A stretch of DNA of 64,000 nt from Variovorax atrisoli 110B (GCF_000382045.1 NZ_KB907466.1:46090-110089), one strand, 5' to 3'. Shown: positions 8,449 through 18,008, counted from the stretch's first letter. Notes: generated by a model not told the origin, from the letters alone. Program-made: numbers and translations.

Positions 8449-8540
8449 CCCCCAGGCTTCGCGACTTCGTGTCGCTACGCCGACCCCCTTGCAGGGGGCA
8501 ACACCAGCGGCCCGGCAAAGCCGGTTCCGCGGTGTTCCCC
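8449..8540 (+). repeat. Dispersed repeat copy 1, after amtB
   Basis: It begins two bases after the amtB stop with CCCCCAGGCTTCGCGACTTC. It contains ACCCCC/GGGGGC arms and an inner GCCCGGCaaaGCCGGTTCC hairpin, and ends near GGTGTTCCCC. It is one of six related copies in this window. Confidence 0.9.
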
Positions 8541-8582
8541 GACTGAAGAAAAAGTTTCAAGCGAGGTCTCCTTTGGATGTTC

Positions 8583-8619
8583 AGCCCGCGAGCGCTTCGG
8601 CGCCAGCGGGCTTTTTTTT
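8583..8619 (+). terminator. Rho-independent terminator of the amtB locus
   Basis: AGCCCGC pairs with GCGGGCT, with an inner GCGC-TTCG-GCGC helix capped by a UUCG tetraloop, followed directly by eight T residues. It lies after repeat copy 1 and 39 bases before the next gene's start. It should separate amtB from the lactonase gene. Confidence 0.92.
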
Positions 8620-8658
8620 GTCCGGGGCCCCGGCGGGCGGGAGCAAAATCTCGCCACC

Positions 8659-9591
8659 ATGTGGACCTCCATCGAAGACAGCCTCTGCGAGCTCGGCGAA
8701 TCGCCGTTCTGGCATCCCGAAGAACGATCGCTCTACTGGCTCGACATTCCCGGCCGTGCAGTGCTGCGCACGCGCGGCGAGATCGGGTCGCCGGGCGCGA
8801 AGGTCGAGCGCTGGCCCCTGCCCACCGAACCCGGCTGCATGGCGCCCGCGCGCAGCGGCGGCCTGGTGATCGCACTGCGCGACGGCATCTACCGTGCGCG
8901 CGAATGGGGTGGCGAGTTGGCCCCGATGGCGCGCGTCGAGCACGACGTGCGCACCATGCGCTTCAACGACGGCAAGTGCGACCCGCTGGGCCGCTTCTGG
9001 GGCGGCTCGCTCAACGAGGCGAAGGACCGCGCCAACGCCGCGCTCTATTGCTTCGACGCGCGCCCCGGCACCGGCGTCTCGCCCACGCTCACGCAGATGG
9101 CCAACGAGTCCACCACCGCCAACGGCCTGGCCTTCTCGCCCGATGCGCGCACCCTCTACTGGGCCGACACCGCCGCGCACGTGGTCTGCGCATGGGACTG
9201 GGATGCCGAGGCCAACTCGCTCTCGCACGCCCGCGTGTTCCACCAGTTCGACGCCAAGCCCGAGGGCTGGACCGTCGATGCGCCGCTGGGCTACCAGGGC
9301 CGCCCCGACGGCGCCACCGTCGACGCGCAGGGCCACTACTGGGTCGCCATGTTCGAAGGCGCGCAGCTGCTGCGCTTCGCGCCCACGGGCGAGATCGTCG
9401 CCGCGGTGCCCGTGCCCGTGCAGTGCCCGACCATGCCCTGCTTCGGCGGCGACGACCTGAAGACGCTGTTCGTCACCAGCGGCCGCAAGGGCAGGCCCGC
9501 CGCCGAGATCGCGCAGCGGCCCGCCTCGGGCACGGTGATCTCGATGCGCGTCGACACGCCCGGCCTGCCGGTCAGCTTCTTCGAAGACTGA
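8659..9591 (+). CDS. SMP-30/gluconolactonase family hydrolase
   Basis: A 310-residue six-bladed beta-propeller lactonase of the SMP-30/gluconolaconase/LRE family. Expected metal-site regions are present: Glu14 in ELGESPFWHP, the FNDGKCD segment, Asn in TTANGLAFS, and Asp in GRPDGATVD. These enzymes use a divalent metal to open sugar lactones; the actual substrate cannot be read from sequence. No signal peptide, so cytosolic. I chose the ATG giving MWTSIEDS because an upstream open stretch runs through the repeat and terminator. A LysR regulator follows 38 bases downstream in the same direction. Confidence 0.88.
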   Translation: MWTSIEDSLCELGESPFWHPEERSLYWLDIPGRAVLRTRGEIGSPGAKVERWPLPTEPGCMAPARSGGLVIALRDGIYRAREWGGELAPMARVEHDVRTMRFNDGKCDPLGRFWGGSLNEAKDRANAALYCFDARPGTGVSPTLTQMANESTTANGLAFSPDARTLYWADTAAHVVCAWDWDAEANSLSHARVFHQFDAKPEGWTVDAPLGYQGRPDGATVDAQGHYWVAMFEGAQLLRFAPTGEIVAAVPVPVQCPTMPCFGGDDLKTLFVTSGRKGRPAAEIAQRPASGTVISMRVDTPGLPVSFFED

Positions 9592-9629
9592 GCCGAGCCG
9601 GACCGAGAACGCAGCACCGGGCGCCACGC

Positions 9630-10514
9630 ATGGCCCTGCAGCACATCCCGCCGATCCAGTGCCTGCTGACCTTCGAGGCCGTGGCGCGCCTGCGCCATGC
9701 GGGCCGCGCGGCCGACGAGCTGTGCGTCACGCCCAGCGCTGTGAGCCACCGCATCCGGCAGCTCGAATCGCATGTCGGCTTCAAGCTCTTCGGCCGCGGC
9801 GACTTCAGCCTCACGGCCGACGGTGCCGCCTATCTCGCGAACGTGCGAACGGGGCTCGCGGCGCTGCAGGCCACGCCTCTGGGCGGCAGTGCCGCGCAGC
9901 GCGTCACGCGGCTGCGCATCGCGGTCACGCCCACCTTCAGCCGGCAGTTCCTCATGCCGAGGCTGGAGCTGTTCCGCAACATCTATCCCGACATCGAGCT
10001 GGTGCTGCAGGTGTCGATCCCGCTGCTCGACGTGACGGCCGAGCAGGCCGACCTCGAGGTGCGCTACGGCCCCGGCGGCTATGCCGACTGCGAGCACCGG
10101 CTGCTGATCGAAGAGCAGGTGGTGCCTGCCTGCAGCCCGAGCTACCTCAACGAGTTCGGCCCCTTCACGGGCTTTCGCAGCGCGGCCGAGATCGCCGCCG
10201 CGCGCCTGATCCGCAGCCCGCTCGAACCCTGGGGCACCTGGTTCGCCAGTTGCGGCATCGACCAGCCCGAGCCCGCCATCGGCTCGCAGTTCAACGACCT
10301 GGGGCTGATGTACGACGCGGCCGCCAGCGGCTTCGGCGTGGCGCTGGTGCGGCAGAAGCTGGGTGCGGAGTGGTTCGAGTCGGGGCGGCTGGTGGCGCTG
10401 TCCGACCAGGCGGTGGTCTCGCCGCACCGGCACTACATCTGCTGGCAGCCGGGCACGCTGGAGCGCTGGGAGTGCGCGGCTTTCGCCGACTGGCTGGGGC
10501 AGAGCCTGCGCTGA
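9630..10514 (+). CDS. LysR-family transcriptional regulator (GcvA-like)
   Basis: A 294-residue LysR regulator. The N-terminal winged helix-turn-helix (about 10 to 65) includes RAADELCVTPSAVSHRIRQL. The effector-binding domain follows from about residue 90. The ITFEAV-type opening and the overall pattern fit the GcvA-like branch. It stands between an SMP-30 lactonase and glcDEF, all in one direction, so it may control either; unlike most LysR genes it is not divergent from its neighbour. No LysR box could be defined. Confidence 0.88.
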   Translation: MALQHIPPIQCLLTFEAVARLRHAGRAADELCVTPSAVSHRIRQLESHVGFKLFGRGDFSLTADGAAYLANVRTGLAALQATPLGGSAAQRVTRLRIAVTPTFSRQFLMPRLELFRNIYPDIELVLQVSIPLLDVTAEQADLEVRYGPGGYADCEHRLLIEEQVVPACSPSYLNEFGPFTGFRSAAEIAAARLIRSPLEPWGTWFASCGIDQPEPAIGSQFNDLGLMYDAAASGFGVALVRQKLGAEWFESGRLVALSDQAVVSPHRHYICWQPGTLERWECAAFADWLGQSLR

Positions 10515-10646
10515 GCCGGACGGCCGGGCGCGAAGTTCTTTCAAGCTGCCGGCGAAAAACCATCAACCCGGCTCGGCCGGAATGTCCGTAGAGTGCGGTA
10601 AACACGAGACATCCCGCGAGCAAGAAATAAAGAAAGAGGCCGCCGC

Positions 10647-12149
10647 ATGAACGCGCCGCTGACCCCCACGCAACACGATTCGCTACAGAAAACGGAGCGC
10701 CAGTCGCAGATCGTGCGAGCGCTGCAGCCTCACCTGCCGGCCCACGCGCTGATCTGGCACGACGAGGACACCACCCCCTACGAGTGCGACGGCCTCACCG
10801 CCTACCGCGCCCGCCCGCTGGTGGTGGCCCTGCCCGAGACCGAGGCGCAGGTGGCCGCCGTGCTCAAGACCTGCCACCAGCTCGGCGTGCCGGTGGTGGC
10901 GCGCGGCGCGGGCACCGGACTCTCGGGCGGCGCCATGCCGCACACCATGGGCGTGACGCTGTCGCTCGCCAGGTTCAACCGCATCCTGAAGATCGATCCG
11001 GTGAGCCGTACGGCCGTGGTCCAGTGCGGGGTGCGCAACCTCGCCATCAGCGAGGCGGCCGCACCCTTCAACCTCTACTACGCGCCCGATCCGTCGAGCC
11101 AGATCGCCTGCACCATCGGCGGCAACGTGGCCGAGAACTCGGGCGGCGTGCACTGCCTCAAGTACGGGCTCACGCTGCACAACGTGATGCGGGTGCGCGG
11201 CTTCACCGCCGAGGGAGAGGCGATCGAGTTCGGCGGCGAGGCGCTCGACGCGCCGGGGCTCGACCTGCTCGCGCTGGTCATCGGCAGCGAAGGCATGCTG
11301 GCCGTGACCACCGAGGTCACCGTCAAGCTGGTGCCCAAGCCGCAGCTCGCGCGCTGCATCATGGCCAGCTTCGACGACGTGCGGAAGGCCGGCGACGCGG
11401 TGGCCGCGGTGATCGCGGCCGGCATCATCCCCGCCGGCCTGGAGATGATGGACAAGCCCATGACCGCCGCGGTCGAAGATTTCGTGCGCGCCGGCTACGA
11501 CCTCGCCGCCGCCGCCATCCTGCTGTGCGAATCCGACGGCACGCCCGAGGAGGTGGAGGAAGAGATCGGCCGCATGACCGCCGTGCTGCGCGCCTCGGGC
11601 GCCACCGCCATCGCCTGCAGCAGCAGCGAGGAAGAGCGCATGAGGTTCTGGAGCGGACGCAAGAACGCGTTCCCCGCCTCGGGCCGCATCAGCCCCGACT
11701 ACATGTGCCTGGACTCCACCATCCCGCGCAAGCGCCTGGCCGACATCCTGCTGGCCATCCAGGAGATGGAGAAGAAGTACGACCTGCGCTGCTGCAACGT
11801 GTTCCACGCGGGCGACGGCAACCTGCATCCGCTGGTGCTGTTCGACGCCAACGACCCCGACGAGCTGCACCGCTGCGAGCTCTTCGGCGCGGACATCCTG
11901 GAGACCAGCGTCGCGATGGGCGGCACCGTCTCGGGCGAGCATGGCGTGGGCGTGGAAAAGCTCAACAGCATGTGCGTGCAGTTCACCGCCGCAGAGAACG
12001 AGCAGATGTTCGGGGTGAAGCGCGCCTTCGACCCCGAGGGCATGCTCAACCCCGGCAAGGTGATTCCGACGCTGCAGCGCTGCGCCGAGTACGGCAAGCA
12101 GGTGGTGCGTGGCGGCAGGCTGCCGCATCCCGATCTGCCGAGGTTCTGA
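10647..12149 (+). CDS. glcD: Glycolate oxidase FAD subunit GlcD
   Basis: A 500-residue FAD-linked oxidase. The PP-loop FAD-binding domain contains RGAGTGLSGGAMP (about 92 to 104). The C-terminal FAD-oxidase domain carries FHAGDGNLHP and SGEHGVGVEK. GlcD oxidises glycolate, and often D-lactate, to glyoxylate, passing electrons through GlcE and GlcF to the membrane quinone pool. Full length for the family. The promoter should lie in the 132 bases upstream; a purine-rich ribosome binding site precedes the ATG. First gene of glcDEF. Confidence 0.95.
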   Translation: MNAPLTPTQHDSLQKTERQSQIVRALQPHLPAHALIWHDEDTTPYECDGLTAYRARPLVVALPETEAQVAAVLKTCHQLGVPVVARGAGTGLSGGAMPHTMGVTLSLARFNRILKIDPVSRTAVVQCGVRNLAISEAAAPFNLYYAPDPSSQIACTIGGNVAENSGGVHCLKYGLTLHNVMRVRGFTAEGEAIEFGGEALDAPGLDLLALVIGSEGMLAVTTEVTVKLVPKPQLARCIMASFDDVRKAGDAVAAVIAAGIIPAGLEMMDKPMTAAVEDFVRAGYDLAAAAILLCESDGTPEEVEEEIGRMTAVLRASGATAIACSSSEEERMRFWSGRKNAFPASGRISPDYMCLDSTIPRKRLADILLAIQEMEKKYDLRCCNVFHAGDGNLHPLVLFDANDPDELHRCELFGADILETSVAMGGTVSGEHGVGVEKLNSMCVQFTAAENEQMFGVKRAFDPEGMLNPGKVIPTLQRCAEYGKQVVRGGRLPHPDLPRF

Positions 12150-12267
12150 TGAAGGCCGGCTTTTCTCTTTCGCGGCGCGATCACGTCGACGGGGGACATT
12201 CGCTGAGGGGAGCACCCGGCGGCCTGTGCACGCACGCCGAACAACGACATCAAATACGGAGCCCACG

Positions 12268-13380
12268 ATGAGCATCGACACCGCACTGAACCACATGGTC
12301 GAGCGAATTCGTGCCGCAGCTGCAGAAGCCGAGCCGCTGTGCATTCGCGGCGGCGGCACGAAGGACTTCTATGGCGAGATACCGCAAGGCGAAGTGCTGA
12401 GCACCGCGGACCTCGCCGGCATCACGAGCTACGAACCGAGCGAGCTGGTCGTCACCGTTCGCGCGGGCACCCCGCTGGCCGAACTCGAAGCCGCATTCGC
12501 CGAGAAGGGTCAGTGCCTGCCCTTCGAGCCGCCGTGCTTCGGCAGCGGCGGCACGGTGGGCGGCATGGTCGCTGCCGGACTCAGCGGCCCGGCGCGCGCC
12601 AGCGTCGGTTCGGTGCGCGACTACGTGCTCGGCGCCACGCTGGTCAACGGCCGCGGCGAGGTGCTGAGCTTCGGCGGCCAGGTGATGAAGAACGTCGCCG
12701 GCTACGACGTCTCGCGCGTGCTCGCCGGTTCGCTCGGCACGCTGGGCGTGATCGCCGAGGTCAGTCTCAAGGTGCTTCCCGTACCGCCCGCCGAGGCCAC
12801 GCTGGAGTTCGCCTGTACCCAGGCCGATGCGCTGCGGCTGCTCAACGAATGGGGCGGCCGGCCGCTGCCGCTGAACGCGAGCTGCTGGTTCGAATACGCC
12901 GGGGCGGGCGCGCTCTACCTGCGGCTGCGCGGTGCGGTCGCCGCCGTGGAAGCCGCGTGCGAACACCTGGGCGGCGAGCGCAAGGACAACGCGCGCGCCG
13001 CCGCCGACTGGCAATCGCTGCGCGACCAGCAGCTGCCGTGGTTCGCCACCGGCGAGGGGCCCGATGCGCTCTGGCGCGTGTCGGTGCCGCAGACCGCGCC
13101 GGTGTTGTCGATCGACGGTGCCGCGCCGCTGATCGAATGGCACGGCGGCCAGCGCTGGTACAAGGCGCCGCCCTCGCAGGCCGCGCGCATCCGCGAGATC
13201 GCGCGTGCGGCGGGCGGCCATGCCACGCTGTTCCGCATGCCGGGCACTGGCGCGCCGGGGGCCGTCGCGCCGCGCTTCGACGCGCTGAGCGCACCCGTCG
13301 AGCGCATCCAGCGCGCGCTGATGCGCGAGTTCGATCCGCACGGCATCTTCAACCGCGGCCGCCTGCTGCCCGCCCACTGA
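12268..13380 (+). CDS. glcE: Glycolate oxidase subunit GlcE
   Basis: A 370-residue second FAD-binding subunit of glycolate oxidase. The FAD loop reads IRGGGTKDFYG near the N-terminus, followed by the GTPLAELEAAFAEKGQCLPF segment and a conserved GGMVAAGLSGP stretch. The start was placed at MSIDTAL, since a longer open frame upstream gives a non-homologous leader. It ends in the usual DPHGIFNRGRL. It follows glcD by 118 bases and precedes glcF by 17. Confidence 0.94.
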   Translation: MSIDTALNHMVERIRAAAAEAEPLCIRGGGTKDFYGEIPQGEVLSTADLAGITSYEPSELVVTVRAGTPLAELEAAFAEKGQCLPFEPPCFGSGGTVGGMVAAGLSGPARASVGSVRDYVLGATLVNGRGEVLSFGGQVMKNVAGYDVSRVLAGSLGTLGVIAEVSLKVLPVPPAEATLEFACTQADALRLLNEWGGRPLPLNASCWFEYAGAGALYLRLRGAVAAVEAACEHLGGERKDNARAAADWQSLRDQQLPWFATGEGPDALWRVSVPQTAPVLSIDGAAPLIEWHGGQRWYKAPPSQAARIREIARAAGGHATLFRMPGTGAPGAVAPRFDALSAPVERIQRALMREFDPHGIFNRGRLLPAH

Positions 13381-13397
13381 GAACAAGAACAGAAGAC

Positions 13398-14636
13398 ATG
13401 CAAACCGAGCTCGCCCCCGAATTCAAAGGCACCGACGAAGGCCGCGAGGCCGAGGCCATCCTGCGCAAGTGCGTGCACTGCGGCTTCTGCACCGCCACCT
13501 GCCCGACCTACCAGCTGCTCGGCGACGAGCTCGATGGTCCGCGCGGGCGTATCTATCTCATCAAGCAGGTGCTCGAGGGCAAGGAGCCGACGCGCAGCAC
13601 GCAGCTGCACCTCGACCGCTGCCTCACCTGCCGCAATTGCGAGAGCACCTGCCCGAGCGGCGTGCAGTACGGCCACCTGGTCGACATCGGCCGCAGGATC
13701 GTCGACGAGAAGGTGCCGCGGCCCGCGATGGAGTCCGCACAGCGCTGGGTGCTCAAGGAAGGCCTGCCGTCCCCGCTCTTCGGCCCCGCGATGAAGCTGG
13801 GCCAGTCGGTGCGCGGGCTGCTGCCCGAGGCGCTGAAGGCCAAGGTGCCGGCGAAGCAGGAGGCCGGCGCATGGCCCACGGCCACGCATGCGCGCAAGGT
13901 GCTGATGCTCGCGGGCTGCGTGCAGCCGTCGATGATGCCCAACATCAACGCCGCCACCGCGCGCGTGCTCGACGCGGCCGGCATCCAGGCGGTGATCGCG
14001 CCCGAGGCCGGCTGCTGCGGCGCGGTGAAGTTCCACCTGAACGACCAGGAGGGCGGCAAGGCCCAGATGCGCGCCAACATCGACGCGTGGTGGCCGCTCG
14101 TGGAGCGCAACGAGGTCGAGGCCATCGTCATGAATGCCTCGGGCTGCGGCGTCACCGTGCGCGAGTACGGCCACATGCTGCAGCACGACGCGGCCTATGC
14201 GCTGAAGGCCGCGCGCATCAGCGAACTCACGCGCGACCTGGGCGAGCTGCTGCCCGACATCGTGCCCGCGCTGAAGGCGCGCGTGAAGGCGCCCGAGGGC
14301 GTGGTGGCCTACCACCCGCCGTGCACGCTGCAGCACGGCCAGAAGCTGCGCGGCGGCGTCGAGGCGCACCTGCGCGCGCTGGGCTTCGACATGCGCGTGG
14401 CGATGAACGAATCGCACCTGTGCTGCGGCTCGGCCGGTACCTACTCGGTGCTGCAGCCCGAGCTGGCCTACCCGCTGCGCGACCGCAAGCTGGGCCACCT
14501 GAAGCAGCTTCGTCCGTCGGTGATCGCCTCGGCCAACATCGGCTGCATCACCCATCTGCAAAGCGGCAGCGAGGACACGCCCGTGCGGCACTGGGTCGAG
14601 CTGCTGGACGCGGCGCTGGCGCCTGGCAAGGGCTGA
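13398..14636 (+). CDS. glcF: Glycolate oxidase iron-sulfur subunit GlcF
   Basis: A 412-residue electron-transfer subunit. Two ferredoxin-type 4Fe-4S motifs lie near the N-terminus (CVHCGFCTATCP and CLTCRNCESTCP). Two cysteine-rich CCG domains follow, seen as EAGCCGAVKFH and ESHLCCGSAG. It passes electrons from the GlcDE flavins to the respiratory chain at the membrane. All cluster cysteines are present and the length is normal. It completes the glcDEF operon. A hairpin follows about 12 bases after the stop but lacks a T tract. Confidence 0.95.
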   Translation: MQTELAPEFKGTDEGREAEAILRKCVHCGFCTATCPTYQLLGDELDGPRGRIYLIKQVLEGKEPTRSTQLHLDRCLTCRNCESTCPSGVQYGHLVDIGRRIVDEKVPRPAMESAQRWVLKEGLPSPLFGPAMKLGQSVRGLLPEALKAKVPAKQEAGAWPTATHARKVLMLAGCVQPSMMPNINAATARVLDAAGIQAVIAPEAGCCGAVKFHLNDQEGGKAQMRANIDAWWPLVERNEVEAIVMNASGCGVTVREYGHMLQHDAAYALKAARISELTRDLGELLPDIVPALKARVKAPEGVVAYHPPCTLQHGQKLRGGVEAHLRALGFDMRVAMNESHLCCGSAGTYSVLQPELAYPLRDRKLGHLKQLRPSVIASANIGCITHLQSGSEDTPVRHWVELLDAALAPGKG

Positions 14637-14737
14637 TCGCAGGCGCCGTCGGACAAGCGGGAGGGGGCTGGTCCGACTCGCGCGGCGCCGGTCCGCGGCG
14701 CATCATGGCCGCACCGAATCTGCAAGGAGAAAGCGCC

Positions 14738-15178
14738 ATGTCCCACCTTCTGCCCGCATCCACTACCTCCGCCACGCTGCGTCGCGTCCTGCTGGCCTGC
14801 CTCTGCGCGGGCGGCGCGATGGCCGCGCAGGCCCAGGGCGCCATGCCCCAGTGGCAGGGCGCAGGGTCGGCGCGCTACGTTTGCGGCGGCATCGGCTCCG
14901 ACGAATCGACGGCGATGCGCGCGGCCATGAAGGAGCATCCGCTCGCGCTGCTGTTCGCGCGCGCCGACGGCGCCTACATGGCGAACGTGGACGTGACCAT
15001 CAAGGGCGGCGACGCCGGCAGCGCCGCTGCGCTGGCGTTCCGCGCGAGCGGCCCGGTCTGCCTGGTCGACGTGCCCAACGGGCGCTACGTGATCGACGTC
15101 GCGGCGCCCGGCGGCGCGGTGAAGAGCCAGACCGTGACGGTGGGCGGCGGGCCGAAGACGGCCGACTTCAGGTTCTGA
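14738..15178 (+). CDS. Small secreted protein, unknown
   Basis: A 146-residue protein with an N-terminal signal peptide cleaved near AQAQG (about residue 33). I do not recognise the family by name. The mature part holds two cysteines (in RYVCGGIG and GPVCLVD) that could form a disulphide. The C-terminal half has the rhythm of a carboxypeptidase-regulatory or Ig-like fold (VPNGRYVIDVAAPGG). An AAGGAGA ribosome binding site precedes the ATG. It is probably periplasmic. It converges with the glutathione peroxidase gene. Confidence 0.8.
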   Translation: MSHLLPASTTSATLRRVLLACLCAGGAMAAQAQGAMPQWQGAGSARYVCGGIGSDESTAMRAAMKEHPLALLFARADGAYMANVDVTIKGGDAGSAAALAFRASGPVCLVDVPNGRYVIDVAAPGGAVKSQTVTVGGGPKTADFRF

Positions 15179-15197
15179 CGCAGCAGCGGATGGCCGC

Positions 15198-15686
15198 TCA
15201 GGCCGCGGCCAGCGCGGCCTCGACGTCGCGCTCCAGCGAAGCCGGCGTGTCCAGCGGCGCGTAGCGCTTGATCACGGTGCCGTCGCGGCCGATGAGAAAC
15301 TTCGTGAAGTTCCACTTGATGGCCGTGCTGCCCAGAAGGCCCGGCTTCTCTTTCGTGAGCCACTTGTAGAGCGGAGCGGCGTTCGCGCCGTTCACGTCGA
15401 TCTTCTCCATCATCGGGAAGCTCACGCCGTAGTTCTTCATGCAGAAGGCGCCGATCTCCTCGTTGGTGCCCGGGTCCTGGCCGCCGAACTGGTTGGAGGG
15501 GAAGCCCAGCACCGCGAGGCCCTTGTCGGCGTACTTCTCGTGCAGCGCCTCCAGTCCCGCGAACTGCGGCGTGAAGCCGCACTTGCTGGCGGTGTTGACG
15601 ATCAGCAGCACCTTGCCCTTGAAGGCGGAGAGCTTCACCGGCTTGCCGTCGATCAGGTTGGCTTCGAAGTCGTAGACGCTGGCCAT
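15198..15686 (-). CDS. Glutathione peroxidase family protein
   Basis: A 162-residue thioredoxin-fold peroxidase. The peroxidatic Cys36 sits in NTASKCGFTPQ, with the family Gln in FPSNQFGGQDPG and the Trp in IKWNFTKF. This is a cysteine, not selenocysteine, version. Such bacterial enzymes often use thioredoxin rather than glutathione to reduce hydroperoxides. Cytosolic, full length. It lies 11 bases downstream of the EamA exporter gene in the same direction and may be co-transcribed. Confidence 0.95.
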   Translation of the reverse strand: MASVYDFEANLIDGKPVKLSAFKGKVLLIVNTASKCGFTPQFAGLEALHEKYADKGLAVLGFPSNQFGGQDPGTNEEIGAFCMKNYGVSFPMMEKIDVNGANAAPLYKWLTKEKPGLLGSTAIKWNFTKFLIGRDGTVIKRYAPLDTPASLERDVEAALAAA

Positions 15687-15697
15687 GCTGTTTTTCC

Positions 15698-16591
15698 TCA
15701 GGTGGGAGACGAAGTGGCGCGATCATCGCGCCGCACGGGCGTTCGCGCAAACGCCGCCCAGACCGCGCCGAGCACGATCAGCGAGCCGCCCACGAGGATG
15801 CGCGAGTCCATCGCGGCCGCGCCCAGTGCCACGGAGGAGACGCTCGCGAACAGCACCTCCGACAGCATGATCACCGAGGTCGCCGAGGCCGTGAGCCGCG
15901 CCGCACCGTACTGCAGGCACACGTTGGCGAGGACGAAGGCCGTGCCCAGCAGCGCGGCCCAGCCCAGCCAGCCCGGCGCGGCGCGCAGCGGCGAATCGAA
16001 CGCGCCGAGCGCGGTGCCGCCCATCGCCGCTACGCCGGCCACGAAGGCGCAGCCGCAGAACATCGCCAGCGCGCGCGACTCGCCGGGCGCCTGCCGCAGA
16101 TGGCGCAGCGCGATGTTGGTGACGGCGAAGCCGAAGCCCGCCGCCACGCCCAGCCAGTCGGGCAGGCTCGACGGCACCGGCCAGTCGGCGCCGGGGGCCT
16201 TCAGCACCACCGCCACGCCCGTGAGCGCAAGCGCCACCCGCGCGAGCGCACCGCCGGTGGGCCGCTCGCCGAGCAGCAGCCAGGCCAGCAGCACGCTCCA
16301 TAGCGGCATCAGGTAGAAGAGGAGCACCACGCGCACCACGTCGCCCTGCGTCACGGCCCAGTTGAAGCCCACATTGGTGAAGCCTGCCGCCAGGCCCAGC
16401 ACCGGCAGCATCGGGAAGGCCGCGAAGCCTTTCCAGGCATGCCGGCGCAGCACGCCCATCAGCACGGCGATGGCCGTGTAGATCAGGCAGGTGGTCCACA
16501 GCGGATGCAGGCCGTGGCCCGCGATCTGTCGGAAGGGGAACCAGGAGACGCCCCAGACGAAGGCGTTCAGTAGCAGGGCAAGTGCAGGCAT
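15698..16591 (-). CDS. EamA/DMT-family transporter
   Basis: A 297-residue inner-membrane protein with about ten hydrophobic helices arranged as two EamA repeats. The first begins LLNAFVWGVSWFPFRQIA, the second around LPDWLGVAAGFGFAV. Family members export metabolites or amino acids, but the substrate cannot be inferred. The glutathione peroxidase gene follows closely. Confidence 0.9.
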   Translation of the reverse strand: MPALALLLNAFVWGVSWFPFRQIAGHGLHPLWTTCLIYTAIAVLMGVLRRHAWKGFAAFPMLPVLGLAAGFTNVGFNWAVTQGDVVRVVLLFYLMPLWSVLLAWLLLGERPTGGALARVALALTGVAVVLKAPGADWPVPSSLPDWLGVAAGFGFAVTNIALRHLRQAPGESRALAMFCGCAFVAGVAAMGGTALGAFDSPLRAAPGWLGWAALLGTAFVLANVCLQYGAARLTASATSVIMLSEVLFASVSSVALGAAAMDSRILVGGSLIVLGAVWAAFARTPVRRDDRATSSPT

Positions 16592-16611
16592 TGGGGCGCG
16601 AGTTGTTCAAG

Positions 16612-16701
16612 GGGCGCCGAGGAACCGGCTTCGCCGGGCCTCCGGTGCCGCCCCCGGCGAGGGGGTCGGCGCAGCGACACGAAGTGCGCGCAGCCTGGGG
16701 G
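16612..16701 (-). repeat. Dispersed repeat copy 2, after lplT
   Basis: Read on the minus strand it starts two bases after the lplT stop with CCCCCAGGCTGCGCGCACTT and ends near the GCCGGTTCC arm. It carries the same CCCCC/GGGGG and CCGGC/GCCGG hairpins as copy 1 and fills nearly all the gap before the EamA gene. Confidence 0.9.
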
Positions 16702-16703
16702 AT

Positions 16704-18008
16704 TCAGTGGTGCTTGTCGCTGCGGGCGATGGCGAGCAGGTGCTCCACTTCCTCGGGATACTTCTTGAGGTTGTTCTCGTGCCAGCGCTTGATGATCCAC
16801 ATGCAGCCCGCCACCACGAGGCCGAAGGCGCTGATGGCGCCGTAGGCCGAGAGTCCGAGGCCCGTGCACACGCTGTAGAAGCCGCCCAGCAGGAGGATGC
16901 ACGCCTGCTCGTTGAAGTTCTGCACCGCGATGGAACGGCCCGCGCCCATCAGGTTGTGGCCGCGGTGCTGCAGCAGCGCGTTCATCGGCACCACCAGGAA
17001 GCCGCCCAGGCCGCCCAGCAGGATGAGGAAGGGCACCGCCAGCCACACGTTGCCGATGAAGTTCATGCAGATCACCATCAGGCCCATCGCGATGCCCATG
17101 GGGATCACGCGCGTGGCCATGTCCAGCCGCATGCGCATCGAGGCGACGATCGCGCCCACGGCGGTGCCGATGGTCACTACGCCCGTCAGCGCCGAGGCCT
17201 GCGTGGTGTTGTAGCCCAGCGCCAGCGAGGCCCAGGCCAGCACGATGTACTTGAGGTTGCCGCCCGCGCCCCAGAAGAGCGTGGTGGTGGCGAGCGAGAT
17301 CTGGCCCAGGCGGTCGCGCCACAGGCGGGCGTTGCAGTGCCAGAAGTCGGGCAGCAGGGCGGCGACGTTGCGCATCAGGCCGTGCTCGGGATTGGAGCGC
17401 AGCGGACGCATCTCGACGCCGGTGTGCGGGATGCGCGTGTTGAACCAGGCCGCCAGCATGTAGACGAAGATCAGCACCGTGAGCGCCGCTTCGGCCGGCG
17501 TGTCGATGCCGGTGTCGATGAGGGGCAGGTCGAAGGCCAGCAGCTTGCTGGAGACCGCATGCCCCACCAGCGTGCCGCCCAGCACGATGCCCAGCAGGAT
17601 CGACGCGATGGTCAGGCCCTCGATCCAGCCGTTGGCCTTGACCAGCTGCGATGCCGGCAGCAGCTCGGTGAGGATGCCGTACTTGGCCGGCGAGTACGCC
17701 GCGGCGCCGAGCCCCACGATCGAATACGACAGCAGCGGGTGCGAGCCGAAGAGCATCATCAGGCAGCCCAGCACCTTGATGGCGTTGCTGATGAACATCA
17801 CCTTGCCCTTGGGCAGGGCGTCGGCGAAGGCGCCCACCAGCGGGGCCAGCACCACATAGAAGACAGCGAAGATGGGCACCAGCGCCGCGCGCTGCCATTC
17901 GGGCGCGCCCGAACTCCGCATGAGATCGACCGCAACAACGAAAAGCGCTTGGTCGGCCAGCGACGAAAAGAACTGGGCCGACATGATCGTGTAGAAACCG
18001 CGCTTCAT
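16704..18008 (-). CDS. lplT: Lysophospholipid transporter LplT (MFS)
   Basis: A 434-residue major-facilitator protein that flips lysophospholipids across the inner membrane for re-acylation. It opens KRGFYTIMSAQFFSSLADQA, the typical LplT start, followed by PLVGAFADALPKGKVM between helices 2 and 3. About twelve helices are visible. The chosen ATG at 18008 gives this native start; a longer frame upstream lacks homology. Unlike many genomes, no acyltransferase domain is fused or adjacent. It is divergent from alr. Confidence 0.92.
   Translation of the reverse strand: MKRGFYTIMSAQFFSSLADQALFVVAVDLMRSSGAPEWQRAALVPIFAVFYVVLAPLVGAFADALPKGKVMFISNAIKVLGCLMMLFGSHPLLSYSIVGLGAAAYSPAKYGILTELLPASQLVKANGWIEGLTIASILLGIVLGGTLVGHAVSSKLLAFDLPLIDTGIDTPAEAALTVLIFVYMLAAWFNTRIPHTGVEMRPLRSNPEHGLMRNVAALLPDFWHCNARLWRDRLGQISLATTTLFWGAGGNLKYIVLAWASLALGYNTTQASALTGVVTIGTAVGAIVASMRMRLDMATRVIPMGIAMGLMVICMNFIGNVWLAVPFLILLGGLGGFLVVPMNALLQHRGHNLMGAGRSIAVQNFNEQACILLLGGFYSVCTGLGLSAYGAISAFGLVVAGCMWIIKRWHENNLKKYPEEVEHLLAIARSDKHH

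Noticed and set aside
8449..8540. Dispersed repeats as insertion sequences or CRISPR units
   Set aside because: They encode nothing, have no target duplications visible, and are scattered singly rather than in an array.
14648..14677. GTCGGAC/GTCCGAC hairpin after glcF as a terminator
   Set aside because: The 16-base loop is large and no T tract follows.
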